A stretch of 64,000 nt of DNA from Pseudomonas citronellolis (GTDB lineage Bacteria; Pseudomonadota; Gammaproteobacteria; Pseudomonadales; Pseudomonadaceae). A program made the position numbers and the translations under genes. Below the pieces are notes generated by a model. That model ran no database searches. It saw nothing but the letters and a program-made list of their open reading frames with translations, and was not told the origin of the DNA. Every line of letters begins with the position of its first letter. The stretch's first letter is position 1. Positions 33,187 to 43,042 of this stretch are shown here, in pieces. Location: the NCBI RefSeq assembly GCF_900112375.1, contig NZ_FOLS01000034.1:24981-88980 (forward strand), written 5' to 3'.

Positions 33187-33330
33187 GGAGCGGTCCTCAT
33201 CGGTTGTTGTTGTTCGATGGGGCCAGTCTAGTCAGGCGAAGGCCGCGGGACTGTCGGGGGTCTGACAGTCCTATCCTACGCGGCAAATGACGACACCCAT
33301 CCTACGAAAGGCACCTCGGCGCGGCTCTTC

Positions 33331-33411
33331 GTAGGAGCGAGCTTGCTCGCGAACCGCACTCTGCCGGACAGGCCTGGTACAAGAACGGTTCGCGAGCAAG
33401 CTCGCTCCTAC
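33331..33411. repeat. GTAGGAGCGAGC palindromic repeat that overlaps the lrgB stop codon
   Basis: The arms are complete, with a longer loop than usual. The rightmost bases of the repeat (CTCCTAC on the plus strand) provide the TAG stop codon of the lrgB gene on the minus strand. A degenerate GTAGGATGGG fragment lies just to the left (33271-33305). Confidence 0.88.
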
Positions 33412-34094
33412 AGAACAAGTGCGACAACCGGCGCCAGCATCAGGTTGAACAGCCCGGTGAGGACCATCAGCAGCCCCGCCGTGGAGCCCTCCTCGCCGCC
33501 GAACTCGTAGGCCCGGCTGGTGCCCGCGCCGTGGGCGCCGACGCCCAGCAGCGCGCCGCGGGCGAGGGTCGAGCGCAGCGGCAGCAGCTTCATCAGCAGA
33601 CCGCCGGCCAGGGCGCCGAACACCCCGGTGATCATCACGAAGGCGGCGGTCAGCTCCGGCACGCCGCCCAGGTCGTGGGACATCTCCATGGCCAGCGGCG
33701 TGGTGATCGAGCGCGGCACCAGCGACAGCGCCACCTGGCCGTCCAGCGCCAGGGCGTTGGCCAGCATCCAGGAACTGCCGATGGCCACCGCGGAGCCGGC
33801 GCACATGCCCACCAGCAGCGCCGGCCAGTGCCGCGCCAACAGCGCGCGCTGCTGCCAGATGGGCACGGCGAAGGCCACGGTGGCCGGGCCGAGCAACGCC
33901 ACCAGCCAGTTGGTGTCGCGCGAGTAGTCGGCGTAATGGGCGTGCAGCGGAATGGCCACGGCGAACAGCAGCGCCGGGACGAACACGATGGGCGCGAAGC
34001 CGTACCAGCGCACGCGCTTGTACAGCTGGCGGCTGAACAGGTAGCCGCCGAGGGTCAGGGCCAGCCAGAACAGGGCCTGCTTATCGAGACTCAT
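33408..34094 (-). CDS. lrgB: LrgB-family membrane protein
   Basis: The 228-residue protein has six or seven hydrophobic helices and the LrgB signatures LLGPATVAFAVPIW and LVPRSITTPLAMEMSHDLGG. LrgA and LrgB form a holin/antiholin-like or metabolite export pair that affects murein hydrolase activity and pyruvate or glycolate export in various bacteria. It overlaps lrgA by 14 bases. Its stop codon is supplied by a dispersed repeat, so the last residues (ALVL) may differ from relatives. Confidence 0.92.
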   Translation of the reverse strand: MSLDKQALFWLALTLGGYLFSRQLYKRVRWYGFAPIVFVPALLFAVAIPLHAHYADYSRDTNWLVALLGPATVAFAVPIWQQRALLARHWPALLVGMCAGSAVAIGSSWMLANALALDGQVALSLVPRSITTPLAMEMSHDLGGVPELTAAFVMITGVFGALAGGLLMKLLPLRSTLARGALLGVGAHGAGTSRAYEFGGEEGSTAGLLMVLTGLFNLMLAPVVALVL

Positions 34095-34458
34095 GGCGCG
34101 ACCTCCAGCGATACATGCCTTCCACCGACAGCGCGGTGACCAGCATCACCAGCAGGGTGCTGCACATGATCACCAGCAATATCTTCCAGCCCTCGCTGCG
34201 CAGCAGCGGGCCATAGTCCAGCAGGCTCATCAGCGCGGGGATGAAGAACAGCAGCATCTCCGCCAGCAGCAGCCCGGCGCCGCCCTGCAGCAGGGCCGGG
34301 CGGATCGCCCCGCTGGCGAACAGCGCCAGCAGCAGGCCGAGCCCCACCACCCCACCGGGCAGCGGCAGGCCGGTGGCTTGCGCCAGCCAGCCGCCGAACC
34401 ACCAGAAGGCGATGAGGACGGCGAGTTCGAAGCCCAGTCGGGCGATGCGGCGGATCAT
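34081..34458 (-). CDS. lrgA: LrgA/CidA-family holin-like protein
   Basis: The 125-residue protein has four transmembrane helices and the LrgA/CidA pattern TGLPLPGGVVGLGLLLALFASG and FFIPALMSLLDY. It is co-translated with lrgB and is divergent from a LysR-type regulator that probably controls the pair. The C-terminal tail is basic (RWRSRHESR). Confidence 0.93.
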   Translation of the reverse strand: MIRRIARLGFELAVLIAFWWFGGWLAQATGLPLPGGVVGLGLLLALFASGAIRPALLQGGAGLLLAEMLLFFIPALMSLLDYGPLLRSEGWKILLVIMCSTLLVMLVTALSVEGMYRWRSRHESR

Positions 34459-34556
34459 TTCGGGTGCCTGCGTGGCGGTGTGCTGTGGATGGCGCTCAGG
34501 TTAAGCCCGGGGCTACTATCGCCAAAGCGAATTGTTCGAATCGAGGCCATTCCAGA

Positions 34557-35447
34557 ATGGAATTCAAGCAACTGCGCAGCTTCGTCGAAGTGGTGCGTCA
34601 GGGCAGCTTCACCCAGGCAGCGCAACGCCTGCACGCCAGCCAGTCGGCCATCAGCAAGCAGGTGGCCCAGCTGGAACAGAGCCTGCAGGTGCAACTACTG
34701 GAGCGCAGCGGCCCGCACGTGCGCCTGACCGCCGCCGGCGAAGTGGCGCTGCGCCGCGCCGAAGATATGCTGCGCCTGCGCCGCGAACTGCTGATCGAAC
34801 TGGACGACCTCAGCCAGATGCGCCGCGGCGAACTGCGCCTGGGCCTGCCGCTGCTGGGCGCCGACGCCCTGTTCGCCTGGCGCTTCGCCGAGTACCGCAA
34901 GCGCTACCCGCACATCCAGGTGCACCTGGTGGAAGGCGGCAGCAAGAGCCTGGAACAGGCGCTGCACGCCGGCGAACTGGAACTGGCCGGCGCGCTCGCG
35001 CCGAACGACCCGGCCTTCGACTGGCAGCCGTTCTGCAACGAGCCGCTGGACGCCCTGCTGCCGGCCGAACACCCGCTGGCCGGGCGCGAAAGCATCGCCC
35101 TGGCCGAACTGGCCGACACGCCCTTCCTGCTCTACCAGCAGAGCTTCACCCTCAACGACCGCCTGCTGCGCGCCTGCCGCGAGGCCGGCTTCGAACCCCG
35201 CGAAGGCGGGCGCAGCGGCCAGGCCGACTTCCTCGGCGCGCTGGTGGCCGCCGGGCAGGGCGTGGTTCTGCTGCCGCGGGCGGTGGCGCAGGAGGTGGAA
35301 CGACCGGGGGTGGCGCGGGTGCTGCTGAGCGAGCCGGACCTGCGCTGGGACATCTGCTTCATCTGGCGCCGCGACGCCTACCTGTCCCACGCGGCCAAGG
35401 CGTGGCTGGCGCTGCTGGACGAGTTTCCGCTGCATCCCATCGGCTGA
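34557..35447 (+). CDS. LysR-family regulator divergent from lrgAB
   Basis: The 296-residue protein has a LysR helix-turn-helix at the N-terminus (GSFTQAAQRLHASQSAISKQVAQLEQSL, residues 16-43) and a substrate-binding domain from about 90. A single-copy promoter region of 98 bases separates it from lrgA, the usual CidR/LrgR-type arrangement. The ATG at 34557 gives the family's usual start (MEFKQLRSFVEV). Confidence 0.92.
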   Translation: MEFKQLRSFVEVVRQGSFTQAAQRLHASQSAISKQVAQLEQSLQVQLLERSGPHVRLTAAGEVALRRAEDMLRLRRELLIELDDLSQMRRGELRLGLPLLGADALFAWRFAEYRKRYPHIQVHLVEGGSKSLEQALHAGELELAGALAPNDPAFDWQPFCNEPLDALLPAEHPLAGRESIALAELADTPFLLYQQSFTLNDRLLRACREAGFEPREGGRSGQADFLGALVAAGQGVVLLPRAVAQEVERPGVARVLLSEPDLRWDICFIWRRDAYLSHAAKAWLALLDEFPLHPIG

Positions 35448-35454
35448 GCGGGCA

Positions 35455-35735
35455 TCGCGGACAGAGTCCGCTCCTACGGTTCCCGGAAACACGGCTTTTC
35501 GTAGGATGGCGTTGAGCGAAGCGATACCCATCACCGCAACCGCATGGGTTTCGCAAGCTCAACCCCTCCTACGAAGAGCACCTCGGCGCAAGACAGTTGC
35601 TCCTACGTTGCAGGCGAGCACAGCTTCTCGTAGGAGCAGGCCCTGCCTGCGATTCGCGCGCAGGGCGCGCTCCTACAGGGAGGCGCGGTGGAACCTCCCG
35701 GGGCATGATCGTAGGAGCGGACTCCGTCCGCGATA
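35455..35735. repeat. Cluster of four palindromic repeats (two halves, two full)
   Basis: The cluster contains a B-type half (35455-35477), a full D-type copy (35501-35572) in the opposite orientation to those at 2872 and 17965, a full C-type copy (35630-35676) and a B-type half (35711-35735). The 328-base convergent gap between the LysR and flavodoxin genes contains little else. Confidence 0.85.
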
Positions 35736-35775
35736 GGCCGCGCCCAGGTACGAATCACCAGGCAATCCGGCAACC

Positions 35776-35859
35776 TCAAACCAGCTCCGGAAACTCCGCC
35801 GCCAGGCGCGGCCATTGCCGCCGCGTCTCGTCGGTCAGCTGCCGGGCGCGCGGGTGCAT
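35776..35859 (-). CDS. Very short ORF translationally coupled to the flavodoxin gene
   Basis: A 27-residue frame (start [11 protein letters not shown], end AEFPELV) begins with an ATG that overlaps the flavodoxin stop codon as TGATG and ends in TGA. The composition looks protein-like rather than repeat-like. It may be a genuine small peptide or the stump of a longer gene shortened by repeats behind it. No function is known. Confidence 0.35.
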   Translation of the reverse strand: MHPRARQLTDETRRQWPRLAAEFPELV

Positions 35860-36311
35860 CAACCCTTCAACGCAGCGATGAACTCGGCGATCCAGGGCTC
35901 GGCATCGGTCTCCGGGGTGACCGTTTCGCTGGCGTCCAGGCGCAGCATCGGCAGCACCTCGCGCAGGCCCAGTTCGGCGTACAGCTCGCGCACCTGCTCG
36001 CCGCCGCCGCAATAGGTGTCGCCGTAGCTGGAGTCGCCCAGGCCGATCACCGCGCCGGGCAGGCCGCGCCAGTTCGGCAGGCGGTCGCGCAGGGCGTAGT
36101 ACAGCGGCTGGATGTTGTCCGGCAGCTCGCCCAGGCCGGTGGTCGAGGTGACCGTCAGGAAGGCGTCGGGCGCGGCTTCGATCAGCGCGTCCAGGGTGGC
36201 GCGCGGCTCGAACCAGGTCTCCAGGCCCGCGGCCTCCAGCAGGCGCCTGGCATGGCGCGCGACCTCTTCGGCGGTGCCGTAGACCGACCCGGACAGAATG
36301 GCGACTTTCAT
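35859..36311 (-). CDS. Flavodoxin, MioC-like
   Basis: The 150-residue protein has the FMN phosphate-binding loop [15 protein letters not shown] (residues 6-20), [12 protein letters not shown] and [17 protein letters not shown], the two flavin-contact loops of MioC-type flavodoxins. It carries low-potential electrons to reductive enzymes in the cytoplasm. The gene is divergent from folM, leaving 148 bases for both promoters. Confidence 0.92.
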   Translation of the reverse strand: MKVAILSGSVYGTAEEVARHARRLLEAAGLETWFEPRATLDALIEAAPDAFLTVTSTTGLGELPDNIQPLYYALRDRLPNWRGLPGAVIGLGDSSYGDTYCGGGEQVRELYAELGLREVLPMLRLDASETVTPETDAEPWIAEFIAALKG

Positions 36312-36459
36312 GGAAACTCCCGGTTCATGCGACAAACGCCCATTATGCCGCAAGCCGGCCACGGGTGTTCGCCGGCGCCGCCGGGCTGGTATAGTTTTTT
36401 CCCACCGCGCCGCTCGGATATGCCTCCGCCGGCCGTTTTCCACCTGCCACGAGGCTCGC

Positions 36460-37170
36460 ATGAGCGCATCCCCGGCCCCCATTCTGATCACCGGCGCCAG
36501 CCAGCGCGTCGGCCTGCATTGCGCGTTGCGCCTGCTCGACGCGGGCCAGCCGGTGATCGTCAGCTACCGCAGCGACAAGCCGGGGCTGCAGCAACTGCGC
36601 GAGCGCGGCGCGACCTGCCTGCACGGCGACTTCGCCGACGAGGCCGGCATCCTCGCCTTCATCGAACGGCTCAAGGCGCACACCGACAGCCTGCGCGCCA
36701 TCGTCCACAACGCCTCGGCGTGGCTCGCCGAAACGCCCGGCCACGAGGCCGAGGCCTTCCGCGCGCTGTTCAGCGTGCACATGCTCGCCCCCTACCTGAT
36801 CAACCTGCACTGCGCGCCGCTGCTGGAGCGCTCGCAGCCGGCCGACATCATCCACGTCAGCGACGACGTGGTGCGCAAGGGCAGCGCCAAGCACGTCGCC
36901 TACTGCGCCAGCAAGGCCGGGCTGGACAGCCTGACGCTGTCCTTCGCCGCGCGCTTCGCGCCGAAGATCAAGGTCAACACCATCGCCCCGGCGCTGGTCA
37001 TGTTCAACGCCGGGGACGACGCCGACTACCGCGCGCGCACCCTGGCGAAATCCGCCCTGGGCATCGAACCCGGGCCGGACGTCGTCTACCAGGCCATCCG
37101 CTACCTGCTGGACACCCCCTACGTCACCGGCACCACCTTGACCGTCAACGGCGGCCGGCACCTCAAATGA
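36460..37170 (+). CDS. folM: Dihydromonapterin reductase FolM (SDR)
   Basis: The 236-residue SDR starts with the cofactor loop [13 protein letters not shown] (near 10-21), and has VHNAS and the catalytic [11 protein letters not shown]. This pattern and its place before folE and folX fit FolM, which reduces dihydromonapterin to tetrahydromonapterin. In Pseudomonas that pterin is the cofactor of phenylalanine hydroxylase. Twenty-nine bases separate it from folE. Confidence 0.92.
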   Translation: MSASPAPILITGASQRVGLHCALRLLDAGQPVIVSYRSDKPGLQQLRERGATCLHGDFADEAGILAFIERLKAHTDSLRAIVHNASAWLAETPGHEAEAFRALFSVHMLAPYLINLHCAPLLERSQPADIIHVSDDVVRKGSAKHVAYCASKAGLDSLTLSFAARFAPKIKVNTIAPALVMFNAGDDADYRARTLAKSALGIEPGPDVVYQAIRYLLDTPYVTGTTLTVNGGRHLK

Positions 37171-37199
37171 CCGCCCGGCGTGGCGCGAGGAAACCTGCA

Positions 37200-37760
37200 A
37201 TGACCGATTCCCTGTCCGCGAACTACCGCGAGATACTCCTGGGCCTGGGCGAGAACCCTGACCGCGAAGGCCTGCTCGACACCCCCAAGCGCGCCGCCAA
37301 GGCCATGCGCTACCTGTGCCACGGCTACGAGCTGAGCCTTGAGGAGATCGTCAACGGCGCGCTGTTCGCCTCGGATAACGACGAGATGGTGATCGTCCGC
37401 GACATCGAGCTGTATTCGCTGTGCGAACACCACCTGCTGCCCTTCATCGGCAAGGCCCATGTGGCGTACATTCCCACCGGACGGGTGCTGGGCCTGTCGA
37501 AGGTGGCGCGCATCGTCGACATGTTCGCCCGCCGCCTGCAGATCCAGGAGAACCTGACGCGGCAGATCGCCGAGGCGGTGGAGCGCATCACCGGCGCCGC
37601 CGGCGTGGCGGTGGTGATCGAGGCCCAGCACATGTGCATGATGATGCGCGGGGTGGAGAAGCAGAACTCGCAGATGTTCACCTCGGTGATGCTCGGCGCC
37701 TTCCGCGACTCCAGCAACACCCGCCAGGAATTCCTCCAACTGATCGGACGGAGCAAGTGA
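37200..37760 (+). CDS. folE: GTP cyclohydrolase I (FolE)
   Basis: The 186-residue enzyme converts GTP to 7,8-dihydroneopterin triphosphate. The zinc ligands are visible as Cys75 and His78 in LCEHHLLPF and Cys146 in QHMCM. The [22 protein letters not shown] and [10 protein letters not shown] segments are also conserved. Placement between folM and folX indicates a paralogue dedicated to monapterin synthesis. Confidence 0.96.
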   Translation: MTDSLSANYREILLGLGENPDREGLLDTPKRAAKAMRYLCHGYELSLEEIVNGALFASDNDEMVIVRDIELYSLCEHHLLPFIGKAHVAYIPTGRVLGLSKVARIVDMFARRLQIQENLTRQIAEAVERITGAAGVAVVIEAQHMCMMMRGVEKQNSQMFTSVMLGAFRDSSNTRQEFLQLIGRSK

Positions 37761-37762
37761 CA

Positions 37763-38134
37763 ATGACGCAATTGCAGCCGGGCATGGCGCGGATCCGCGT
37801 GAAGGATCTGCGCGTGCGCACCTACATCGGCATCAAGGAAGAGGAAATCCTCAACAAGCAGGACGTGCTGATCAACCTGACCATCCTCTACCCCTCGCAG
37901 GAGGCGGTGCAGGTCAACGACATCGAGCACGCGCTGAACTACCGCACCATCACCAAGGCGATCATCGCCCACGTCGAAGAAAACCGCTTCGCCCTGCTGG
38001 AGCGCCTGACCCAGGAAATCCTCGACCTGGTCATGGCCCACCCGGCGGTGCGCTACGCCGAGGTGGAGGTGGACAAGCCCCACGCCCTGCGCTTCGCCGA
38101 ATCGGTGTCGATCGCCCTCGCCGCGCAGCGCTGA
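37763..38134 (+). CDS. folX: Dihydroneopterin triphosphate 2'-epimerase (FolX)
   Basis: The 123-residue protein belongs to the FolB/FolX family: [22 protein letters not shown] and the [29 protein letters not shown] core are typical. FolX epimerises the FolE product towards monapterin. The gene begins two bases after folE, so folM-folE-folX form one operon for tetrahydromonapterin. Confidence 0.94.
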   Translation: MTQLQPGMARIRVKDLRVRTYIGIKEEEILNKQDVLINLTILYPSQEAVQVNDIEHALNYRTITKAIIAHVEENRFALLERLTQEILDLVMAHPAVRYAEVEVDKPHALRFAESVSIALAAQR

Positions 38135-38185
38135 GCCGCGCGGCGGCGCCTGGCCAACGGCCATTGCTGGCGCCCGCCGCGGCTC
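38133..38185. terminator. Long imperfect stem-loop after folX
   Basis: GAGCCGCG with GGCGCC pairs with GGCGCC and CGCGGCTC through a second inner stem (TGGCC/GGCCA). It begins at the folX stop codon. The T tract after it is weak (CTTATC), so it may be an attenuating structure rather than a full terminator. Confidence 0.5.
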
Positions 38186-38252
38186 TTATCATCTGCCCAG
38201 CCCCGAAGAGCCCCGACGTCCCACGACGACGCGCCACGCGAGAGCCCGACCC

Positions 38253-38576
38253 ATGAGCAAGCCCGAACACAGCATCCTCGACCTCAGCCAGGAACAACGC
38301 ACGGAACTGGAAGCCGCGGCGTTCCGCACCCTGGTCCAGCACCTGCGCAACCGCAAGGACGTGCAGAACATCGACCTGATGAACCTCGCCGGCTTCTGCC
38401 GCAACTGCCTGTCCAAGTGGTACAAGGCCGCGGCCGACGACATGGGCCTGGAACTGAGCCCGGAACAGGCCCGCGAGGAGATCTACGGCATGCCTTACGC
38501 CGAATGGAAGGCGAAATACCAGAAGGAGGCCTCGCCCGAGCAGCAGGCCGCCTTCGACACCGCCAAGAAACACTGA
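38253..38576 (+). CDS. DUF1244 family protein
   Basis: The 107-residue soluble protein has the DUF1244 core NIDLMNLAGFCRNCLSKWYKAAA with two conserved cysteines, and YGMPYAEWKAKYQ. The function is unknown; it is conserved in proteobacteria. It precedes the HopJ-family gene by 13 bases, so they are probably co-transcribed. Confidence 0.9.
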   Translation: MSKPEHSILDLSQEQRTELEAAAFRTLVQHLRNRKDVQNIDLMNLAGFCRNCLSKWYKAAADDMGLELSPEQAREEIYGMPYAEWKAKYQKEASPEQQAAFDTAKKH

Positions 38577-38589
38577 CGAGCCCGCCTTG

Positions 38590-38928
38590 ATGACCCTCAC
38601 CGATTTCCGCGCGCGCCTGCGCAGCGAGCAGCACCTGTTCACCGATACCCTGGCGTTCATCGCCGAGCACTACAGCTACAGCCCCAGCGCCTTCAGCAAC
38701 GGCCCGGTGGAGAACCCGGCCGGGCAGAACGAGGGGTCCTGCAAGACGCTCGGCTTCGCCATCCTCGAGGGTCTGAGCCTGGAGGAAACCCTACTGGCCT
38801 TCGGTGAGCATTACCGCGCGGTGCGTGACACGCCCGAGGGTACTGATCACGCCAATATCCGGGCTCTGCAGAATACCGGCCTGGCTGGTGTGCGCTTCGA
38901 GCGTCAGCCGTTGTCGCGGCGTGGCTGA
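38590..38928 (+). CDS. HopJ type III effector family protein
   Basis: The 112-residue protein matches the HopJ family: FTDTLAFIAEHYSYSPSAFSNG, NPAGQNEGSCKTLGFAILEGLS, and FGEHYRAVRDTPEGTDHANIRAL. Most bacterial members are chromosomal housekeeping-type proteins, not effectors. No type III secretion gene is seen here. The ATG at 38590 follows a TTG in frame and was preferred. A strong terminator follows. Confidence 0.9.
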   Translation: MTLTDFRARLRSEQHLFTDTLAFIAEHYSYSPSAFSNGPVENPAGQNEGSCKTLGFAILEGLSLEETLLAFGEHYRAVRDTPEGTDHANIRALQNTGLAGVRFERQPLSRRG

Positions 38929-38942
38929 AGACTCGGATGCAG

Positions 38943-38970
38943 AAAAGCCCCGCGATGCGGGGCTTTTTCT
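38943..38970 (+). terminator. Rho-independent terminator after the HopJ-family gene
   Basis: AAAAGCCCCGC pairs with GCGGGGCTTTTT with a three-base loop and a T run, starting 15 bases after the stop codon. Confidence 0.93.
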
Positions 38971-39054
38971 TGGGGGGTCGGTTTGAGGGCAGGCTTGCTC
39001 TTGAGATTTGGTCCCGCGCTTCGCACTTCGAGCTCCGTGCTCCGATCTCCACCT

Positions 39055-39477
39055 CGTCATTCCCGCGAACGCGGGAACCCAGTGACGGGCGGTTCGCGAG
39101 CAAGCTCGCTCCTACGAAAAGCAAAAGCGCTTCGGCTTTGGGACTTCCAGAGAAACCTCCGCGCACTCCGAAACGCCCCTTCAGAAGGCCGAGCGAAACC
39201 CGCGCTCAGGAGGTCATGCGACATGGATGTCGCGAGAGCCCCGTGGGCTACAGGGACGTACCCTCGGGGCGGGCCTCCGTGGCGGGGGAGTTCGCGAGGG
39301 TAGCCCGGCTTTATCGGGCCCGTATGTTGGGGCAAGCCTTTTTGGTTCCTTTTGTGGCGTTTGACAAAAGGGACTCGCCCGAGGGGGCGAAACAAGAAAC
39401 ATCAACGCACTCGGAGCGGCGCGCTACACCGAGCCCAACCCAAAAGTCTCTGGGTTCCCGCGTTCGCGGGAATGACG
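39055..39477. repeat. Non-coding block bounded by 28-base perfect inverted repeats
   Basis: The ends (39055-39082 and 39450-39477) are exact reverse complements of 28 bases, each built on the palindrome TTCCCGCGAACGCGGGAA. The right half of a GTAGGAGCGAGC repeat (39091-39115) lies just inside the left end. The rest, about 330 bases, includes GC-rich and TTTT-rich stretches but no convincing gene; an open frame through it also reads through the repeats. It resembles a MITE-like or structured-RNA unit. The gap 38971-39640 also holds a CCCTCTCCCT element at 39535-39568. Confidence 0.65.
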
Positions 39478-39534
39478 GGGTGGGGTGAGGGCGTATCAGG
39501 ATAACACTGGAGTTTCCGGCGACTCCGAACAGCC

Positions 39535-39568
39535 CCCTCTCCCTTCAGGGAGAGGGCTGGGGAGAGGG
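39535..39568. repeat. CCCTCTCCCT palindromic repeat, fourth copy
   Basis: A 34-base copy of the family found at 1121 and 29464, in the convergent gap before the trxB terminator. Confidence 0.9.
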
Positions 39569-39640
39569 AAAGGACCTCATCCAAACACCAACAGCCCCAA
39601 GTGAACCCCATTCACAAGCCCCCCCCTCCCCCCCACAAAG

Positions 39641-39665
39641 GAAAAAGCCCCGACCAGCGGGGCTC
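39641..39665 (-). terminator. Rho-independent terminator of trxB
   Basis: On the minus strand GAGCCCCGC pairs with GCGGGGCT across a short loop and is followed by a run of T, 28 bases after the trxB stop codon. Confidence 0.9.
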
Positions 39666-39692
39666 CGTCCTGCACGCCGGCTCTTGGGGCCG

Positions 39693-40715
<1,023 letters not shown>

Positions 40716-41018
40716 CTAAACGCACAGATCGCGAGGAAGGCAGGGCCGTCAGGAGCGGGCGGCGCTGCCGTGGAGTCATCCACGGCCTGAAGTCTGTCAG
40801 ACGTTTCCCAATACCACCTTGAGATAAGTCAGGGACATCCCGCTTCGCCGGCCGGCCGGCCGGTTCGCGACTGGAGATTGCCGCGCAGCGTATAGCCCGC
40901 GCGGGCCCAGGCGAAATGCCCAATCTCAATGCCTCCGATAGAGCCCCACTATCTCCCGCGGCGGGCCAACTAGACTCAGGAGGTCCGCCCCTCTCCACCC
41001 GCCACCTGCGTGCCCGGC

Positions 41019-42956
41019 ATGCCCCTGAGAAACCGCCTGCTCCTGCTGTTCCTGCCGCTGCTCGCCCTCATCCTGCTGGGCATCTGGCAGTTGTCGGAAC
41101 ACATCCTCCTCGCGCGCTTCGACCGCGACGACCGCCAGCGCCTGTATGACGAGGTGCGCGTGCTCGACAGCCGCCTGGCCTTCGAGAAGAAGCGCCACCT
41201 GGACCTGCTGCGCAGCTATGCCTGGTGGGACGCCAGCTACCGCTTCGTCCTGCGCCCCACGCCGGGGTTCGTGCGGGAGAACCTGGACATCGACATGCTC
41301 GGCAACCTGGGCTTCGACTTCGCGCTCTACCTCGACAGCCAGGGGCGCGTCGTCGCCCAGCGCTGGGAGGAGGCGCGGCTCACAGCGCCCCAGGCGATAG
41401 CCGGCGCGCCCAGCCCCGAGCGGCTGCGCCAGGCCCTGCTGCGCAGCGCCCTGGACCTGGGCGTGCTGGACCTGCAGGGCGACCCGTCGCGCAGCCTGGC
41501 GCAATGGCTGCTGGTGGACGGCACCCCGCTGCTGCTGCTCAGCCAGCCGATCAGCGATAACCTGGGCCAGGCCGAGCCGGTCGGCGCCATCGTCGCCGGC
41601 TACCTGCTCGACCAGCGCCGGGTGAACGCCCTGCAGGAACAGATGGACGCGCGCCTGCAGGTGCAACCTGGGGTGACGCCCGGCGACGGCTGGCGCGCCC
41701 TGCACGTGCCGGGGCGCAACGGCGGCGCGTTGCTGAGCCCGCGGCGGGTGCTGGACGCCGACACCCAGCAGGCCACCCTGCTGTTCCTCAGCTCCGCCGA
41801 CACGCCGCAGTTCAGCCTGGCCATCAGCAAGTCGCGGGTCGCCTACCGGCAGGGCCAGGAGGCCATCCGCCTGTTCCTCGGCATGACCTTGCTGATCACC
41901 CTCGCCGGCCTGCTGCTGGCCTACCTGGTCCTGGAGTTCTGGGTGATCCGCCGCGTGCAGCGGCTCAACCGCGGGGTGGCGAACATCGGCGCCGACGCCG
42001 GCCCCGCCCGCCTGGCCGACATGGGCCGCGACGAAGTCGGCCAGCTGGCCTGCGAGGTCAACCAGATGCTCGAACGCCTGGAACGCAGCGAGGCCCGCGA
42101 CCGCGCCATCCTCGACAGCATCCGCGACGGCTACTTCGAGATGGACGACAGCGGCGTGGTGCTCACGGTGAACGCCGCCTTCTGCCGCCTGCTCGGCTAC
42201 GCCGCCGAGGAAGTGGAAGGCCACTCCTACCGGGAACTGCTCGACGAACAGGACGTGGCGCGCGCCCGCGGGCTCTACCAGCAGGTGCGCGACGGCGAGC
42301 AGGAAACCACCTTCGCCGCGCCCTTCAAGCGCCGCGACGGCCAGCGCATGGTCTTCGAGACGAAGGTCTCGCCGATCGTCGACGCCCAGGGGCAGTTCTG
42401 CGGTTTCCGCGGCATCCTCCGCGACATCAGCCTGCAGGTCGCCTACCAGCAGCGACTGCTGGACCTCGCCTACCGCGACGCGCTGACCGGCCTGGGCAAC
42501 CGCAAGGCCTTCGGCGAACAGCTGCCCCTGGCCCTGCAGCGCTGCGCCGAAGGCACCGGCCTGGCGCTGCTGTACATCGACCTGGACCACTTCAAGCCGG
42601 TCAACGACCGCTACGGCCACGCCGCCGGCGACGCCGTGCTGATCGCCGTCGGCGAGCGCCTGCGCAACAACCTGCGCCAGCCGGACATGGCCTTCCGCCT
42701 GGGCGGCGACGAGTTCGCGGTGATCCTCGCGGACGTCGACTGCGCCACCGCCGAAGCCCTGGCCGGGCGCCTGCTGGCCAGCCTCAACCAGGACTACCAC
42801 GCCGGCGAGCAGCGCCTGGAATTCCTCTCCGCCAGCATCGGCATCGCCCTCTACCCGGCCGATGCCGGCGACACCGATGGCCTGCTCCAGGCCGCCGACA
42901 GCGCCATGTACCGCGCCAAGCAACAGCGCAACCACTACAGCCGCTACCGCGCCTGA
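41019..42956 (+). CDS. Membrane diguanylate cyclase with CHASE4-PAS-GGDEF
   Basis: The 645-residue protein makes cyclic di-GMP. It has two transmembrane helices (about residues 6-25 and 290-310) enclosing a CHASE4 periplasmic sensor, a HAMP-like linker, a PAS domain (about 370-480) and a GGDEF domain. The GGDEF signature is intact (RLGGDEFAV) with an RQPD inhibitory I-site five residues before it; no EAL domain follows. The start at the ATG is uncertain by three codons because a GTG at 41010 is in frame and AGGAGG is about 35 bases away. The 378-base gap upstream (40641-41018) holds both promoters and no gene. Confidence 0.92.
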   Translation: MPLRNRLLLLFLPLLALILLGIWQLSEHILLARFDRDDRQRLYDEVRVLDSRLAFEKKRHLDLLRSYAWWDASYRFVLRPTPGFVRENLDIDMLGNLGFDFALYLDSQGRVVAQRWEEARLTAPQAIAGAPSPERLRQALLRSALDLGVLDLQGDPSRSLAQWLLVDGTPLLLLSQPISDNLGQAEPVGAIVAGYLLDQRRVNALQEQMDARLQVQPGVTPGDGWRALHVPGRNGGALLSPRRVLDADTQQATLLFLSSADTPQFSLAISKSRVAYRQGQEAIRLFLGMTLLITLAGLLLAYLVLEFWVIRRVQRLNRGVANIGADAGPARLADMGRDEVGQLACEVNQMLERLERSEARDRAILDSIRDGYFEMDDSGVVLTVNAAFCRLLGYAAEEVEGHSYRELLDEQDVARARGLYQQVRDGEQETTFAAPFKRRDGQRMVFETKVSPIVDAQGQFCGFRGILRDISLQVAYQQRLLDLAYRDALTGLGNRKAFGEQLPLALQRCAEGTGLALLYIDLDHFKPVNDRYGHAAGDAVLIAVGERLRNNLRQPDMAFRLGGDEFAVILADVDCATAEALAGRLLASLNQDYHAGEQRLEFLSASIGIALYPADAGDTDGLLQAADSAMYRAKQQRNHYSRYRA

Positions 42957-43042
42957 ACCCCACACGACAGGCAAAACAGACGGCTCGCGGCCCCGCGCCG
43001 GCCCTGCTAAGGTCGCAAGCTGGTTTCCTACGGAGATGTTCC

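Noticed and set aside
38590..38928. HopJ-family gene taken as evidence for a type III secretion island
   Set aside because: No secretion, chaperone or hrp-type promoter is visible, and this family is widespread on ordinary chromosomes.
38937..39488. Plus-strand frame of 183 codons through the 39 kb repeat block
   Set aside because: It reads through a terminator and three repeat elements; the start is inside the terminator hairpin and no ribosome site is present.
40926..42974. Long minus-strand frame (682 codons) across the diguanylate cyclase gene
   Set aside because: Same antisense artefact; the plus strand has complete PAS and GGDEF motifs.
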